A DNA stretch of 64,000 bases from Leucothrix mucor DSM 2157 (GTDB lineage: Bacteria; Pseudomonadota; Gammaproteobacteria; Thiotrichales; Thiotrichaceae): assembly GCF_000419525.1 (NCBI RefSeq), contig NZ_ATTE01000001.1:1612001-1676000 (forward strand), in the 5' to 3' direction. The notes beneath the pieces were generated by a model. That model saw nothing but the letters and a program-made list of their open reading frames with translations. It did no database searches and was not told the origin of the DNA. Below, one piece after another: positions 9,454-17,949 of the stretch; positions within the stretch are counted from its first letter, which is position 1, and every line of letters begins with the position of its first letter. Position numbers and translations under genes: made by a program.

Positions 9454-9957
9454 TTACTTTTCTAGCAATTTGCCAATGGTGGCAATCGGCAAGAATAAGT
9501 TATCTAACTTCTCCGGCAGGCTAAGAAAACCAAACTGTTCGTAATATTGCTTGGCAGCGTTATGTTTGGCGTCAACAAATAACCCAGCTATACCCAAGTT
9601 CTGAGCTGCCAATAATGTCTTCTCCATTGCGTCAATCATCATCAGCTGGCCATAGCCTTGCCGCTGCATTTGGTTATTAACTGCTAATCGGGCTAATTTG
9701 GCAGCTGGGATAATCGCTGGATATTTCTTTGCGGATTTCTCTGGAATCTCAGCTGAGGCTACTTCACAAACAGTTATTGTCATATAGGCAAGAATGTCGG
9801 AAGGGGCAGCTGAGTCAATGAGTACGAATGTTCTCGAAATACCTTTGTCGATGTGCTGTCTGGCAACCTTGACCAAATAGTTATCTAGTGCTTCATCACC
9901 ACAACTGAACTGAGTACGATTATGCTTTTTAGTGAGTACTTCAATATTTAATGACAA
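9454..9957 (-). CDS. GNAT-family toxin of a DUF1778-GNAT toxin-antitoxin module
   Basis: A 167-residue GCN5-type N-acetyltransferase. The acetyl-CoA loop reads RQGYGQ at about residues 110-115, preceded by LARLAVN on the beta4 strand, and the C-terminal catalytic-type tyrosine sits in QYYEQFGF. It has the N-terminal NRTQFSCGDEALDNYL segment seen in TacT/AtaT-type toxins, which acetylate aminoacyl-tRNAs and stop translation. The gene lies 5 bp downstream of a DUF1778 antitoxin gene. It starts at the ATG after a purine-rich AAAGG. The tRNA target is family knowledge, not shown here. Confidence 0.88.
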   Translation of the reverse strand: MSLNIEVLTKKHNRTQFSCGDEALDNYLVKVARQHIDKGISRTFVLIDSAAPSDILAYMTITVCEVASAEIPEKSAKKYPAIIPAAKLARLAVNNQMQRQGYGQLMMIDAMEKTLLAAQNLGIAGLFVDAKHNAAKQYYEQFGFLSLPEKLDNLFLPIATIGKLLEK

Positions 9958-9962
9958 AGGAA

Positions 9963-10235
9963 TTAACCTATCTTTAGTCGATAGTTAGCAAGTGCTTTCT
10001 TTAGCTTTTGATTCGGCTCTGGCGGGCTATCCAAGGCATCAAAAAATAGCTCACTGTCCCTTCTTCCAAGATAAATTACCCGTTCTTTTTCGATAATGGC
10101 TTCTGCCTTCTCTAGTGCAGCCTGTACCAAAAATTGGTTTAAGGTCGCGCCGACTAGCTCAGCAGCAGCGCTTAGTGTGCTTTTCACCTCATCATTAACC
10201 CTTGCAGTGATGCGATCATTTTTTATTGTAGACAT
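9963..10235 (-). CDS. DUF1778 ribbon-helix-helix antitoxin
   Basis: A 90-residue antitoxin. The N-terminal ribbon-helix-helix (NDRITARVNDEVKSTLSAAA) binds DNA, and a helix with NQFLVQAALEKAE completes the fold. The C-terminal tail (about residues 60-90) would wrap the acetyltransferase toxin. It is the first gene of the pair, the usual order. A 17-bp perfect inverted repeat lies 15-31 bp upstream of its ATG and suits autorepression by the antitoxin or the toxin-antitoxin complex. AGAGGA precedes the ATG. Confidence 0.9.
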   Translation of the reverse strand: MSTIKNDRITARVNDEVKSTLSAAAELVGATLNQFLVQAALEKAEAIIEKERVIYLGRRDSELFFDALDSPPEPNQKLKKALANYRLKIG

Positions 10236-10249
10236 CGGTCCTCTCCAGT

Positions 10250-10266
10250 GGTGTCATAATGACACC
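10250..10266. promoter_or_regulatory. operator of the GNAT/DUF1778 toxin-antitoxin operon
   Basis: GGTGTCATAATGACACC is a perfect inverted repeat with 7-bp arms around TAA. It sits directly upstream of the antitoxin start (ATG at 10235), where RHH antitoxins bind to shut off their own promoter. Confidence 0.7.
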
Positions 10267-10278
10267 GTATTTCTTTTT

Positions 10279-10482
10279 ATGGATATAGTCAAGTCAACTA
10301 GGGGCGATTCATTGTCATTTATTGATCCAGATGACCAACAAATGCAAATTGTATTAAATATCATTGGGTCGAGAGTAGATACCTTATCGAATCCTCTAGC
10401 GAAAAATGATGAGCTCTGTAGCTCAATGATAGAGTTTGGAAAATTACTTATCAAAATAGGTGAAAGTGGGCTTCCAAAGTGA
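10279..10482 (+). CDS. possible small hypothetical protein
   Basis: A 67-codon frame from ATG at 10279, without a clear ribosome-binding site, overlapping nothing else. The translation is acidic and protein-like (FIDPDDQQMQIVLNIIGSRV near the N-terminus) but I recognise no family. The rest of the 10236-10627 gap holds the toxin-antitoxin operator and a GC-rich stretch around 10485-10515. It could be a leftover of a transferred segment around the toxin-antitoxin pair. Weakly supported. Confidence 0.2.
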   Translation: MDIVKSTRGDSLSFIDPDDQQMQIVLNIIGSRVDTLSNPLAKNDELCSSMIEFGKLLIKIGESGLPK

Positions 10483-10627
10483 TTCAGGCGCTGCGCCGGT
10501 GGCCGCCCAAACTCCATAATTTCTCCACGTTTAAACCTGACCACTGGATGTCTATCAGCGCATAATGTTGTCTTAATTTTATTGTTAACTACTTGCAAAC
10601 CAAGCAACGTCATTAAGAGAGTTAGTT

Positions 10628-11848
10628 ATGAAATACCGATATTCAGCTTATGCTTTACCTCTAACAGCCTTGCTCAGCCTATCGCTAAGCAGTGCGCAAG
10701 CAGCTAGTTATCCGCTAGTCGATACCATGCAGGATAAGTGCTTTGATGTGGCGGGTAATGCGATTGGATGCCCAGCTCCGGGCGCAGCGCTGTATGGTCA
10801 GGATGCGCAGCACAAGCATTTGCCAGCGTCTTATACCAATCTGAATAATGGCACGGTGAAAGACAACAATACCCAGCTAATCTGGCAAAAAACGCCCACC
10901 AATCAGCGCTTGCAATTTGCAGAGGCAAAAACTTATTGCGGCTCGCTTAGCTTAGGTGGCTTGTCTAATTGGCGCGTACCCACCATTAAAGAACTGTATT
11001 CGCTGGCCGATTTTCGCGGTGAATTGCTCAAGCCAGAGCAGGGCAAGCCGACGCCATATATCGACACCACCGCATTTGACTTTAGCTATCCAAACCCACC
11101 GATGGTATTTGCTGGTCAGTACTGGAGCAGCACGCTGTATGTAAAAGGGCCGGTAATGAATGGTAAGAATGAGGGCGCATTCGGCTTTAATTTCGCGGAT
11201 GGTCATATTAAAGCTTATGGCACGGGTTTGGACTTTTTTACGGGCAAGGCAGCGGCCAGCAGTGGCTTATCTAATGGCCCAAAAGATGGCAAAGCGCCGG
11301 GTAATTATGTGCGCTGCGTGAGCGGTGATGAGAACAACTATGGCATGAATGCCTTTGTTAAGCATGACGATGGCACAGTTTCAGATACGGCCACAGGGCG
11401 TGTTTGGCAGCAGGCGGATGATGGCGTCAGGCGCGAATGGAAAGAGGCTTTGGCCTATTGCGAGGGCTTGGAGCTGGCAGGGTATAAGGACTGGTATTTG
11501 CCGAATTCTAAAGAGCTTCAAAGCATTGTGGACTACGATAAGAAGGATTTTCCTGCAATTAATGAATCGCTATTTGGTATCACCAAGGACTCTGAAACAC
11601 TGGATTATTGGACCAGTACCACCTTTGGCGATATTAAAAGCCATGCCAATGTAATTGCTTTTGGAAAGGCACTGAGTAAGGCCGGTGACCAAACTGAGTA
11701 TACGGATTGGCATGGTGCGGGTGCGCAGCGCTCATCCATAAAATCATTGGCAGATACCGCACTGACCGAGGAAGATACCTGTTCGGTGAATGCCTGTGAT
11801 GTGGATCGGCCTGATAATCTGGTGCGTTGCGTGCGGCTTGGTTCCTAA
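10628..11848 (+). CDS. secreted DUF1566 (Lcl C-terminal domain) protein
   Basis: A 406-residue exported protein with signal peptide about residues 1-25 (ending AQAAS). It has two DUF1566/Lcl-type modules. The first, at about 75-230, shows GTVKDNNTQLIWQK, then NWRVPTIKELYSLADF, then QYWSST, and closes with YVRCVSG. The second, at about 245-405, has GTVSDTATGRVWQQ, YKDWYLPNSKELQSIVDY, DYWTSTTF and VRCVRLG. The modules resemble a C-type-lectin-like fold (legionella collagen-like protein family) and occur in surface proteins. Paired cysteines in each module fit disulfides. The biological role is unknown. It converges with the LacI-type gene, ending 1 bp before it. Confidence 0.85.
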   Translation: MKYRYSAYALPLTALLSLSLSSAQAASYPLVDTMQDKCFDVAGNAIGCPAPGAALYGQDAQHKHLPASYTNLNNGTVKDNNTQLIWQKTPTNQRLQFAEAKTYCGSLSLGGLSNWRVPTIKELYSLADFRGELLKPEQGKPTPYIDTTAFDFSYPNPPMVFAGQYWSSTLYVKGPVMNGKNEGAFGFNFADGHIKAYGTGLDFFTGKAAASSGLSNGPKDGKAPGNYVRCVSGDENNYGMNAFVKHDDGTVSDTATGRVWQQADDGVRREWKEALAYCEGLELAGYKDWYLPNSKELQSIVDYDKKDFPAINESLFGITKDSETLDYWTSTTFGDIKSHANVIAFGKALSKAGDQTEYTDWHGAGAQRSSIKSLADTALTEEDTCSVNACDVDRPDNLVRCVRLGS

Positions 11849-11849
11849 G

Positions 11850-12860
11850 CTAATGCGTAATTAAGGTTGAAGCGCGCACCTCTAGCTCAAAGCCAAGGTC
11901 AACAATTCTAGCCTCATTACTGAGCGGCTCTTTCTGGGCCGCCAGTATCATTTCAACGGCTGTTTTCCCCACTTCAAATCGTGGCGTGTGCACGGAGGTT
12001 ATCTCCGGATAAATCTGCGACGTGGTTCCCAAATCATTAAAGCCACAAATCCCAAAATCGTCCGGAATCCGAATGCCTTTACGTTGGCATTCAAAAGAAG
12101 CACCGACTGCCAAGTCATCATTGCTAAAAAAGCCTGCATCGCACTCTGGCACATTGCTGAGTAATTGATTAAACAACTTACGGCCAAGTTCGGCGCTGGA
12201 AGGTTCTGGGGTCGTGACTATCAGGCGCTCATCAAGCAAGCCGTGGGATTGCATCACTTCGCGATAGGTCATCATCCGTCGTTGAGTTCGAAGGTCCATG
12301 CGTGCGGCGACAAAGCCAATTTTCTTAAAGCCTTGTCCGATCATGTGTTCTAGCGCTTGGGTCGTGGCGTCTGCATTGGAAAACCCCACAATCATATCGA
12401 AGGGCTGATCGCTTAAGTCCATCACCTGTACCACGGGGCATTGCGCTTGGGTTAACAAGGCTTTGGAGTAGGGCGTTTGATCGATTCCGGAAATAATCAG
12501 GCCAGCGGGTTTTACGCTTAAGAAGCTGGCGAGTTGCGCTTCTTCCATTTGCTGGTTGTATTGCATATTACCGATCTGGATATTAAAACGGGTGTCTTTA
12601 GCGGCTTCATAGGCGCCGGCCAATACATCGGCAAAGACGCTATTGGAGAAGGAGGGAATCAGCATGCCGATAATGTTTGAGCGGTTGGAGGCCAGTGTTG
12701 CGGCGGCAGAGTCTGGCACGTAGTTGAGCTTTTTAACCGCAGCGGCCACTTTCAGGCGCATGGCTTCAGAGACCAAGTCGGGCTGGCGCAGGGTGCGGGA
12801 TACGGTAATCGGGCTAACTCCGGCTTCCTGTGCGACATCTATTAGCGTTGGCTTTTTCAT
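11850..12860 (-). CDS. LacI-family repressor of the TRAP/sugar-acid operon (GntR-like)
   Basis: A 336-residue LacI/GalR regulator. The N-terminal helix-turn-helix is TLIDVAQEAGVSPITVSRTLRQP, the hinge region is around residue 50-60 (AAATLASNRS), and a periplasmic-binding-type sugar domain follows with IGMLIPSFSNSVFADVL. It most resembles the gluconate-repressor branch. It is transcribed divergently from the TRAP operon, and the shared region 12861-13062 holds a promoter with two operator-like palindromes, so it probably represses that operon until a sugar acid or its keto-deoxy product binds. The effector is inference. Confidence 0.9.
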   Translation of the reverse strand: MKKPTLIDVAQEAGVSPITVSRTLRQPDLVSEAMRLKVAAAVKKLNYVPDSAAATLASNRSNIIGMLIPSFSNSVFADVLAGAYEAAKDTRFNIQIGNMQYNQQMEEAQLASFLSVKPAGLIISGIDQTPYSKALLTQAQCPVVQVMDLSDQPFDMIVGFSNADATTQALEHMIGQGFKKIGFVAARMDLRTQRRMMTYREVMQSHGLLDERLIVTTPEPSSAELGRKLFNQLLSNVPECDAGFFSNDDLAVGASFECQRKGIRIPDDFGICGFNDLGTTSQIYPEITSVHTPRFEVGKTAVEMILAAQKEPLSNEARIVDLGFELEVRASTLITH

Positions 12861-12947
12861 CCTCTCCCCATTAAATTTTGAGCCGGATTTTACATTGAAT
12901 TCAATGCTATAGCAGCTACTTAATAAGCATCTCCAAAATTATATTGG

Positions 12948-12975
12948 TTGACTTATGATTGCGCTATCATATACT
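12948..12975 (+). promoter_or_regulatory. sigma70 promoter of the TRAP/sugar-acid operon
   Basis: TTGACT (12948-12953) and TATACT (12970-12975) are separated by 16 bp. The spacer is filled by operator-like ATGATTGCGCTATCAT (12955-12970). Transcription would start near 12982, inside a second palindrome, about 80 bp before the dctP start codon. Confidence 0.75.
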
Positions 12976-13001
12976 TGCCACAAATGATTGCGCAATCATT
13001 T
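12955..13001. promoter_or_regulatory. tandem operators for the LacI-type regulator
   Basis: Site 1 is ATGATTGCGCTATCAT (12955-12970, a palindrome with one mismatched pair). Site 2 is the perfect 20-bp palindrome AAATGATTGCGCAATCATTT (12982-13001). Their centres are 29 bp apart. The central GC with symmetric arms is typical of LacI-family operators. Site 1 lies between -35 and -10 and site 2 on the expected transcription start, a layout for repression. Confidence 0.8.
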
Positions 13002-13062
13002 TCACTCCGGTTTATTTATTCAAGCAATGACCGGTTCAATGTTCCATTAGGAGGAAACATCC

Positions 13063-14085
13063 ATGAAACAATTACTTAGCACACTATTAGTGAGTGCGGC
13101 AGTAAGCGTTAGCGTTGCAGGTACAGCATTTGCAGCTGACTATAATTTCAAATTCCAGTCTTCAGACCCTTCAGGAAATTCAAACTTTATTCTGCAACAA
13201 GGGTGGACTGAGCGCGTTAAAGCAATGTCCGATGGCAAGATTGAAGTGGAGTTGCTGCCGGTAAACTCAATCGTGGCGCACACTGAAACTCAGGATGCGA
13301 TTGCCGGTGGCATTTTAGATGGCCACATCACTGATACCTCGTATTTCTCCGGTCGTGATCCCGCTTTTGGTTTGATTGCTAATCCGGTTGGTGCGTGGTC
13401 TGCACCGCAAGAAATGTTTGATTTCATGGCGACCGGTGGCGGAAAAGAGCTAATGAATGAGCTGGTTGAGCCCTATGGCCTGCACTTTATTGGCGCAACA
13501 ACACCGGGCTTGGAAGCGTTTATTTCCAAGAAACCACTGAATAGCGTTGCGGATTTAAAAGGCTTGAAAATGCGTGCGCCAGAAGGTTTGGTACAGCAAG
13601 TGTTTGCAGCCGCAGGCGCATCGCCGGTTAATCTGCCGGGCTCTGAAGTGTTCACTTCCTTGGATAAAGGCGTAATTGATGCGGCTGATTATTCGGTGTA
13701 TTCCACTAATGACGCGCAAGGCATGCACGATGTCGCGCCGTTCCCTGTATACCCAGGTTTCCACTCTATGCCATTGGTAGAGATCTCGATGAACAAGCAA
13801 AAGTGGGACAAGTTACCGGCTGATTTGCAGGAAGTGATGGAGAAGTCAGTCACTGAGTTTGCAAAATCCCAAGTGGCAGCGCTATCTGAAAAAGATATGG
13901 CCGCGGTTGAGAAGGCGAAAGCTGGTGGCAAGGTGACCGTGTCTGACTGGTCAGCAGAAGAGCGCGCTAAGTTTCGTACGATCGCCACTAGCCAGTGGGT
14001 CAAAGTTGCTGAGCGTTCGCCCAATGCAAAGAAAGTTTACGATGTCTTGACGACTTACCTGAAAACCAATGGCTTGATGAACTAA
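13063..14085 (+). CDS. dctP: TRAP transporter substrate-binding protein (DctP family)
   Basis: A 340-residue periplasmic solute receptor with a signal peptide of about 25 residues (ending AFAAD). It shows the DctP-type layout: ILQQGWTERVKAMSDGKIEVEL, then the mid-region GLKMRAPEG. The family-conserved Arg that binds the ligand carboxylate is probably the one in LKMRAPEG (near residue 171). It delivers an organic acid to the DctQM permease encoded next. AGGAGG lies 9 bp before the ATG. The downstream catabolic genes suggest a sugar acid such as galactonate; specificity is inferred from context. Confidence 0.92.
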   Translation: MKQLLSTLLVSAAVSVSVAGTAFAADYNFKFQSSDPSGNSNFILQQGWTERVKAMSDGKIEVELLPVNSIVAHTETQDAIAGGILDGHITDTSYFSGRDPAFGLIANPVGAWSAPQEMFDFMATGGGKELMNELVEPYGLHFIGATTPGLEAFISKKPLNSVADLKGLKMRAPEGLVQQVFAAAGASPVNLPGSEVFTSLDKGVIDAADYSVYSTNDAQGMHDVAPFPVYPGFHSMPLVEISMNKQKWDKLPADLQEVMEKSVTEFAKSQVAALSEKDMAAVEKAKAGGKVTVSDWSAEERAKFRTIATSQWVKVAERSPNAKKVYDVLTTYLKTNGLMN

Positions 14086-14159
14086 AGCCGCCTCGCACGA
14101 TGAATGACAGGTGGGTCGGGTGAGTGCCCGATCTGCCTGATAACGCTAAGGAGCTTAAC

Positions 14160-14711
14160 ATGCTTGAGCAGGGAACAGAGAGACCTGACGAGGTGGTCGA
14201 GGTCGCTATTCCGGAGTCGGGATGGCTTGGCAAGGTCGTAGATAAAGTGGGGATCGTGTTTGCGTTGGGCATTCTCGCTTCAATGGCGATTCTGATTAAT
14301 GAAATCGTGTTGCGCTATGTGTTTAACGAGCCGACCAATTGGGCACACGAAACCACAATATTCCTGTGCGGGACCGCGTTTATATACGGCGGGCTTTACT
14401 GCACGGTACGCGACAAACACATTCGCGTTGTACTCATTTATGACATGGTGCCGGCTGGTGTGCGGCGCGTGTTTGACTTTGTTATCTCGGTCATTTCAGC
14501 GGTGGCCAGCGGCATGTTCGCTTGGGCCGCTTGGGTGATGGTAAAGCGCGCGGCGTTTATGCCCGATGGCAGTTTTCGATTAGAGCGCTCCGGTAGCGCG
14601 TGGGACCCGGTGTTTCCGGGTTTACTGAAAGTCTTTCTATTTGTAGTACTGGTGCTGATGGCTATTCAGTTCTTAGTGCTGGCAGTCAATTATATGCGGA
14701 GAGCTAAATAA
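14160..14711 (+). CDS. dctQ: TRAP transporter small membrane subunit (DctQ family)
   Basis: A 183-residue inner-membrane protein with four predicted helices. The family motif falls in the RYVFNEPTNWAHETTIFLCG region (helix 2), followed by KHIRVVLIYDMVP. I start it at ATG 14160 because AAGGAG lies just before it; a GTG at 14124 would add 12 residues without a better site. DctQ joins the large subunit in a sodium-driven uptake system. It ends one base into the ATG of dctM (TAATG), so the two are coupled. Confidence 0.92.
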   Translation: MLEQGTERPDEVVEVAIPESGWLGKVVDKVGIVFALGILASMAILINEIVLRYVFNEPTNWAHETTIFLCGTAFIYGGLYCTVRDKHIRVVLIYDMVPAGVRRVFDFVISVISAVASGMFAWAAWVMVKRAAFMPDGSFRLERSGSAWDPVFPGLLKVFLFVVLVLMAIQFLVLAVNYMRRAK

Positions 14712-16027
14712 TGGAGTTTTTTGGTTCACTGCAATCGCTGGGGATTGAGTACGGCACCTTGGTTATGTTCGGGCTGTTACTCGCGCTATTAGTTAGCGGG
14801 ATTCCTCTGGCTTATGTGACGTTATTAGTCGCACTGGTATTTGCGCTGGGTTGGTTTGGGCCGCAGGTGGTGCCACTGATTACCAGTCGCGTGTATTCCT
14901 TTGTATCCTCGTTTGTGTTTGTCTCGGTGCCCATGTTTGTGCTGATGGCCGCGATACTCGACCGCTCCGGCATTGCCCGCGATTTGTTTGATGCGATGCG
15001 CATTATCGGAGGCCGGTTACGCGGTGGTATTGCGGTGCAAACGATTCTGGTTGCTGTTGTGCTGGCGGCCATGAGCGGCATTATCGGGGGCGAAATTGTT
15101 CTGCTGGGCTTGGTGGCTTTGCCGCAAATGTTGCGCTTAGGCTATGACAAGCATTTGGCGATTGGTGTGGTATGTGCCGGTGGTGCGCTGGGTACCATGG
15201 TGCCGCCATCCATTGTACTGATCATCTATGGCTTAACGGCGAATGTGTCGGTGGGCGATCTGTTTACCGCTTCCTTTTTACCGGGCTTAATGCTGGCAAG
15301 TTTCTATGTCGCCTATGTGTTGATTCGCTCTTACCTGAATCCGAATTTAGCGCCGATCCCAGAAGCGGAAGACATTCCAACCGCTGAAAAGATGCGCTTA
15401 ATGAAGGGCCTGTTTTTACCAATGTGCGTAGTCACGGGGGTCTTGGGTTCTATTTATGGTGGTATTGCCAGCGTGACCGAAGCCTCAGCAGTCGGCGTGG
15501 CGGGAGTCATCCTATCGACCGTGGTGCGCGGTGAATTCACCTTTATCATGATTAAAGATGCCGCGCTGCAAACCTTGCAAACGGTTGGCATGATCGTCTG
15601 GATTGGAATGGGGGCTAGTGCCTTGGTTGGTGTATTCAATCTCATGGGCGGCATCAATTTTGTCTCCGATCTCATTACTGGCGTGTCAGACAATCCAACC
15701 ATTATTTTGCTGTTTATGATGCTGATTTTGTTTGTGCTGGGTATGTTCTTAGACTGGGTGGGTATTGCGCTTTTGACTATGCCGATCTTCGTGCCGATTA
15801 TTGTGACGCTGGGGTATGACCCGGTTTGGTTCGGCGTGTTATTTGCCATGAATATGCAAGTGTCGTTTCTCTCGCCGCCGTTTGGGCCCGCCGCGTTTTA
15901 CCTCAAAAGTGTGGCACCCGAAGGCATTACTTTGGCGACTATTTTCAGATCATTGCTGCCATTTATCGCACTGCAAGTGTTAGCGGTGGCGTTGCTGATC
16001 GCCTTCCCCGGAATCACCGGGCGTTAA
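14711..16027 (+). CDS. dctM: TRAP transporter large membrane subunit (DctM family)
   Basis: A 438-residue membrane protein with about twelve hydrophobic segments. Typical DctM features are the VSVPMFVLMAAILDRSGIA segment, GGALGTMVPPSIVLIIYG, and near the C-terminus MQVSFLSPPFGPAAFYLK. It forms the transport channel with DctQ, moving the solute handed over by DctP with sodium. Its ATG overlaps the dctQ stop. It is followed after 109 bp by the dehydratase gene. Length is usual for the family. Confidence 0.95.
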   Translation: MEFFGSLQSLGIEYGTLVMFGLLLALLVSGIPLAYVTLLVALVFALGWFGPQVVPLITSRVYSFVSSFVFVSVPMFVLMAAILDRSGIARDLFDAMRIIGGRLRGGIAVQTILVAVVLAAMSGIIGGEIVLLGLVALPQMLRLGYDKHLAIGVVCAGGALGTMVPPSIVLIIYGLTANVSVGDLFTASFLPGLMLASFYVAYVLIRSYLNPNLAPIPEAEDIPTAEKMRLMKGLFLPMCVVTGVLGSIYGGIASVTEASAVGVAGVILSTVVRGEFTFIMIKDAALQTLQTVGMIVWIGMGASALVGVFNLMGGINFVSDLITGVSDNPTIILLFMMLILFVLGMFLDWVGIALLTMPIFVPIIVTLGYDPVWFGVLFAMNMQVSFLSPPFGPAAFYLKSVAPEGITLATIFRSLLPFIALQVLAVALLIAFPGITGR

Positions 16028-16047
16028 AGGCGAGGCGGATTAAAACA

Positions 16048-16137
16048 ATGACTGAACTCAATACAGTATCAATTTATAGGATGATGGAAATGACAACAAT
16101 TGCAATGCGTGGGCTTTGGCTTAAGGAGTGTAACTAA
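16048..16137 (+). CDS. possible 29-residue coupling peptide
   Basis: An ATG-started frame of 29 codons fills the dctM-dehydratase gap. Its TAA overlaps the next ATG (TAATG at 16135-16139), and the Shine-Dalgarno AAGGAG of the dehydratase lies within it. It may couple translation of the catabolic genes to upstream ribosomes, or may be chance. No family recognised. Confidence 0.25.
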   Translation: MTELNTVSIYRMMEMTTIAMRGLWLKECN

Positions 16138-17879
16138 TGACATTTGTACCGGCTAAATGGCCTCGCAAACTGCGCTCTACAGAATGGTTTGGTGGCGTTT
16201 CCAAAGATCATATTTATCATCGCAGCTGGATGAAAAGCCAAGGCTTACCGGCAGACTTATTCGATGGCAGACCGGTGATTGGTATCTGCAATACCTGGTC
16301 GCAGCTAACACCCTGTAACTCGCATTTACGTGACTTGGCTGAGCGGGTAAAGCATGGCATCTATGAAGCCGGTGGCTTGCCGATGGAGTTTCCGGTGTTC
16401 TCTGCCAGTGAAAGTGCGCTGCGCCCAACGGCGATGATGTATCGCAATTTGGCGGCGATGGATGTTGAGGAAGCCTTGCGAGCAAATCCATTGGATGGCG
16501 TGGTGCTATTAGCAGGCTGTGATAAAACCACTCCGGCTTTACTCATGGGTGCAGCAAGTTGCGATATTCCGGCGATTATGGTTTCTGGTGGTCCAATGCT
16601 CAATGGCTGGTTCCGTGGTGAGCGCATGGGCTCAGGTACCGCCATTCGCCAAATGAATGAAGATATTAAAGCCGGCAGAATGTCGACCGAAGATTTTCTG
16701 GAAGCTGAGCAGTCGATGTCGCGTAGTGCCGGTGGGTGTAACACCATGGGGACCGCCTCGACCATGGCGAGCATTGCTGAAGCACTCGGCATGGCGCTCT
16801 CAGGTAATGCGGCGATTCCGGCAGTCGATAGCCGTCGTCGGGTGATCGCGCATTTAAGTGGTCGCCGCATTGTTGATATGGTTAAAGATGACTTAAAGCC
16901 TAGCGATATCTTAACTCGCGATGCCTTTGAAAACGCGATGCGGGTGAATGGCGCAATTGGTGGCTCTACCAATGCGGTTGTGCATTTATTGGCGCTGGCA
17001 GGGCGGGTAGGCATCGATATCACGCTGGATGACTGGGATATTCAAGGGCGCGATATTGCGACGATTGTGAACTTGATGCCATCCGGCGAATACCTGATGG
17101 AAGAGTTTTTCTATGCCGGTGGCTTGCCTGTAGTGATCAAGGCGTTAGCGGATGCGGGCAAGTTGCATTCTGATGCGCTGACCGTTTCTGGCCTTTCAAT
17201 TGGCGAGGAAGTTGAGGGCGTTAAAAACTGGAACGAGGATGTGATTCGTCCCGTTGAACGCGCACTGACTCAGCAAGGTGGCATTGCGGTGTTACGCGGC
17301 AATCTCTCGCCCAATGGTGCGGTATTAAAGCCATCTGCAGCGTCTCCTGAGCTAATGAAGCATCGCGGTCGGGCAGTGGTGTTTGATGATATCGCCGACT
17401 ATAAAGCCAAGATCGAAGATGAAGACTTGGATATCGATGAGACCTGCGTGATGGTGCTGAAAAACTGCGGCCCTCGCGGTTATCCCGGTATGGCCGAAGT
17501 TGGCGATATGGGCTTGCCGCCGAAGATATTGCGTAAAGGCATTAAAGATATGGTGCGTATTTCGGATGCCAGAATGTCGGGAACCGCGTATGGCACGGTA
17601 GTGCTGCACGTCTCGCCAGAAGCGGCTTTAGGTGGTCCACTGGCTATCGTTAAAAACGGCGACATGATTGAGCTGGACGTGGAAGCACGACGACTGCATT
17701 TGGATATCTCAGATGAAGAGTTTGCACAGCGAATAGCGGATTGGGAACCAACCATTCAGCCGCCTGCCAGTGGCTATGCTAAGCTATTTTTCGATCATGT
17801 CGAAGGGGCTGAAACTGGGGCCGACTTTGACTTTCTGAAAGGCTGTCGTGGCTCTGCAGTGCCTAAAGAAAGCCATTAA
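16137..17879 (+). CDS. IlvD/Edd-family sugar-acid dehydratase (arabinonate/galactonate dehydratase-like)
   Basis: A 580-residue enzyme of the dihydroxy-acid/6-phosphogluconate dehydratase family. It closely follows the L-arabinonate dehydratase pattern: WFGG..KDHIYHRSWMK at the N-terminus and GICNTWSQLTPCN. The presumed iron-sulfur ligands are Cys60, Cys128 and Cys201, and Lys130 in GCDKTTPA is the position carbamylated in characterised homologues. It would remove water from an aldonic acid to give a 2-keto-3-deoxy acid. The neighbouring kinase and aldolase are of the galactonate type, so D-galactonate is a plausible substrate; L-arabinonate or D-fuconate remain possible. AAGGAG precedes the ATG. 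Confidence 0.88.
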   Translation: MTFVPAKWPRKLRSTEWFGGVSKDHIYHRSWMKSQGLPADLFDGRPVIGICNTWSQLTPCNSHLRDLAERVKHGIYEAGGLPMEFPVFSASESALRPTAMMYRNLAAMDVEEALRANPLDGVVLLAGCDKTTPALLMGAASCDIPAIMVSGGPMLNGWFRGERMGSGTAIRQMNEDIKAGRMSTEDFLEAEQSMSRSAGGCNTMGTASTMASIAEALGMALSGNAAIPAVDSRRRVIAHLSGRRIVDMVKDDLKPSDILTRDAFENAMRVNGAIGGSTNAVVHLLALAGRVGIDITLDDWDIQGRDIATIVNLMPSGEYLMEEFFYAGGLPVVIKALADAGKLHSDALTVSGLSIGEEVEGVKNWNEDVIRPVERALTQQGGIAVLRGNLSPNGAVLKPSAASPELMKHRGRAVVFDDIADYKAKIEDEDLDIDETCVMVLKNCGPRGYPGMAEVGDMGLPPKILRKGIKDMVRISDARMSGTAYGTVVLHVSPEAALGGPLAIVKNGDMIELDVEARRLHLDISDEEFAQRIADWEPTIQPPASGYAKLFFDHVEGAETGADFDFLKGCRGSAVPKESH

Positions 17880-17949
17880 GTAATGGTCAGTAACGCACCA
17901 AACAACACACCATTTGATAAGCACAGCTCATAATAAAGGAACCAAATTA

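Noticed and set aside
10254-10613. 119-codon minus-strand frame
   Set aside because: No homology seen, overlaps the toxin-antitoxin operator and lacks a good start site.
14124-14160. GTG-started extension of dctQ
   Set aside because: Adds 12 residues without a ribosome site; ATG 14160 follows AAGGAG and fits the family.
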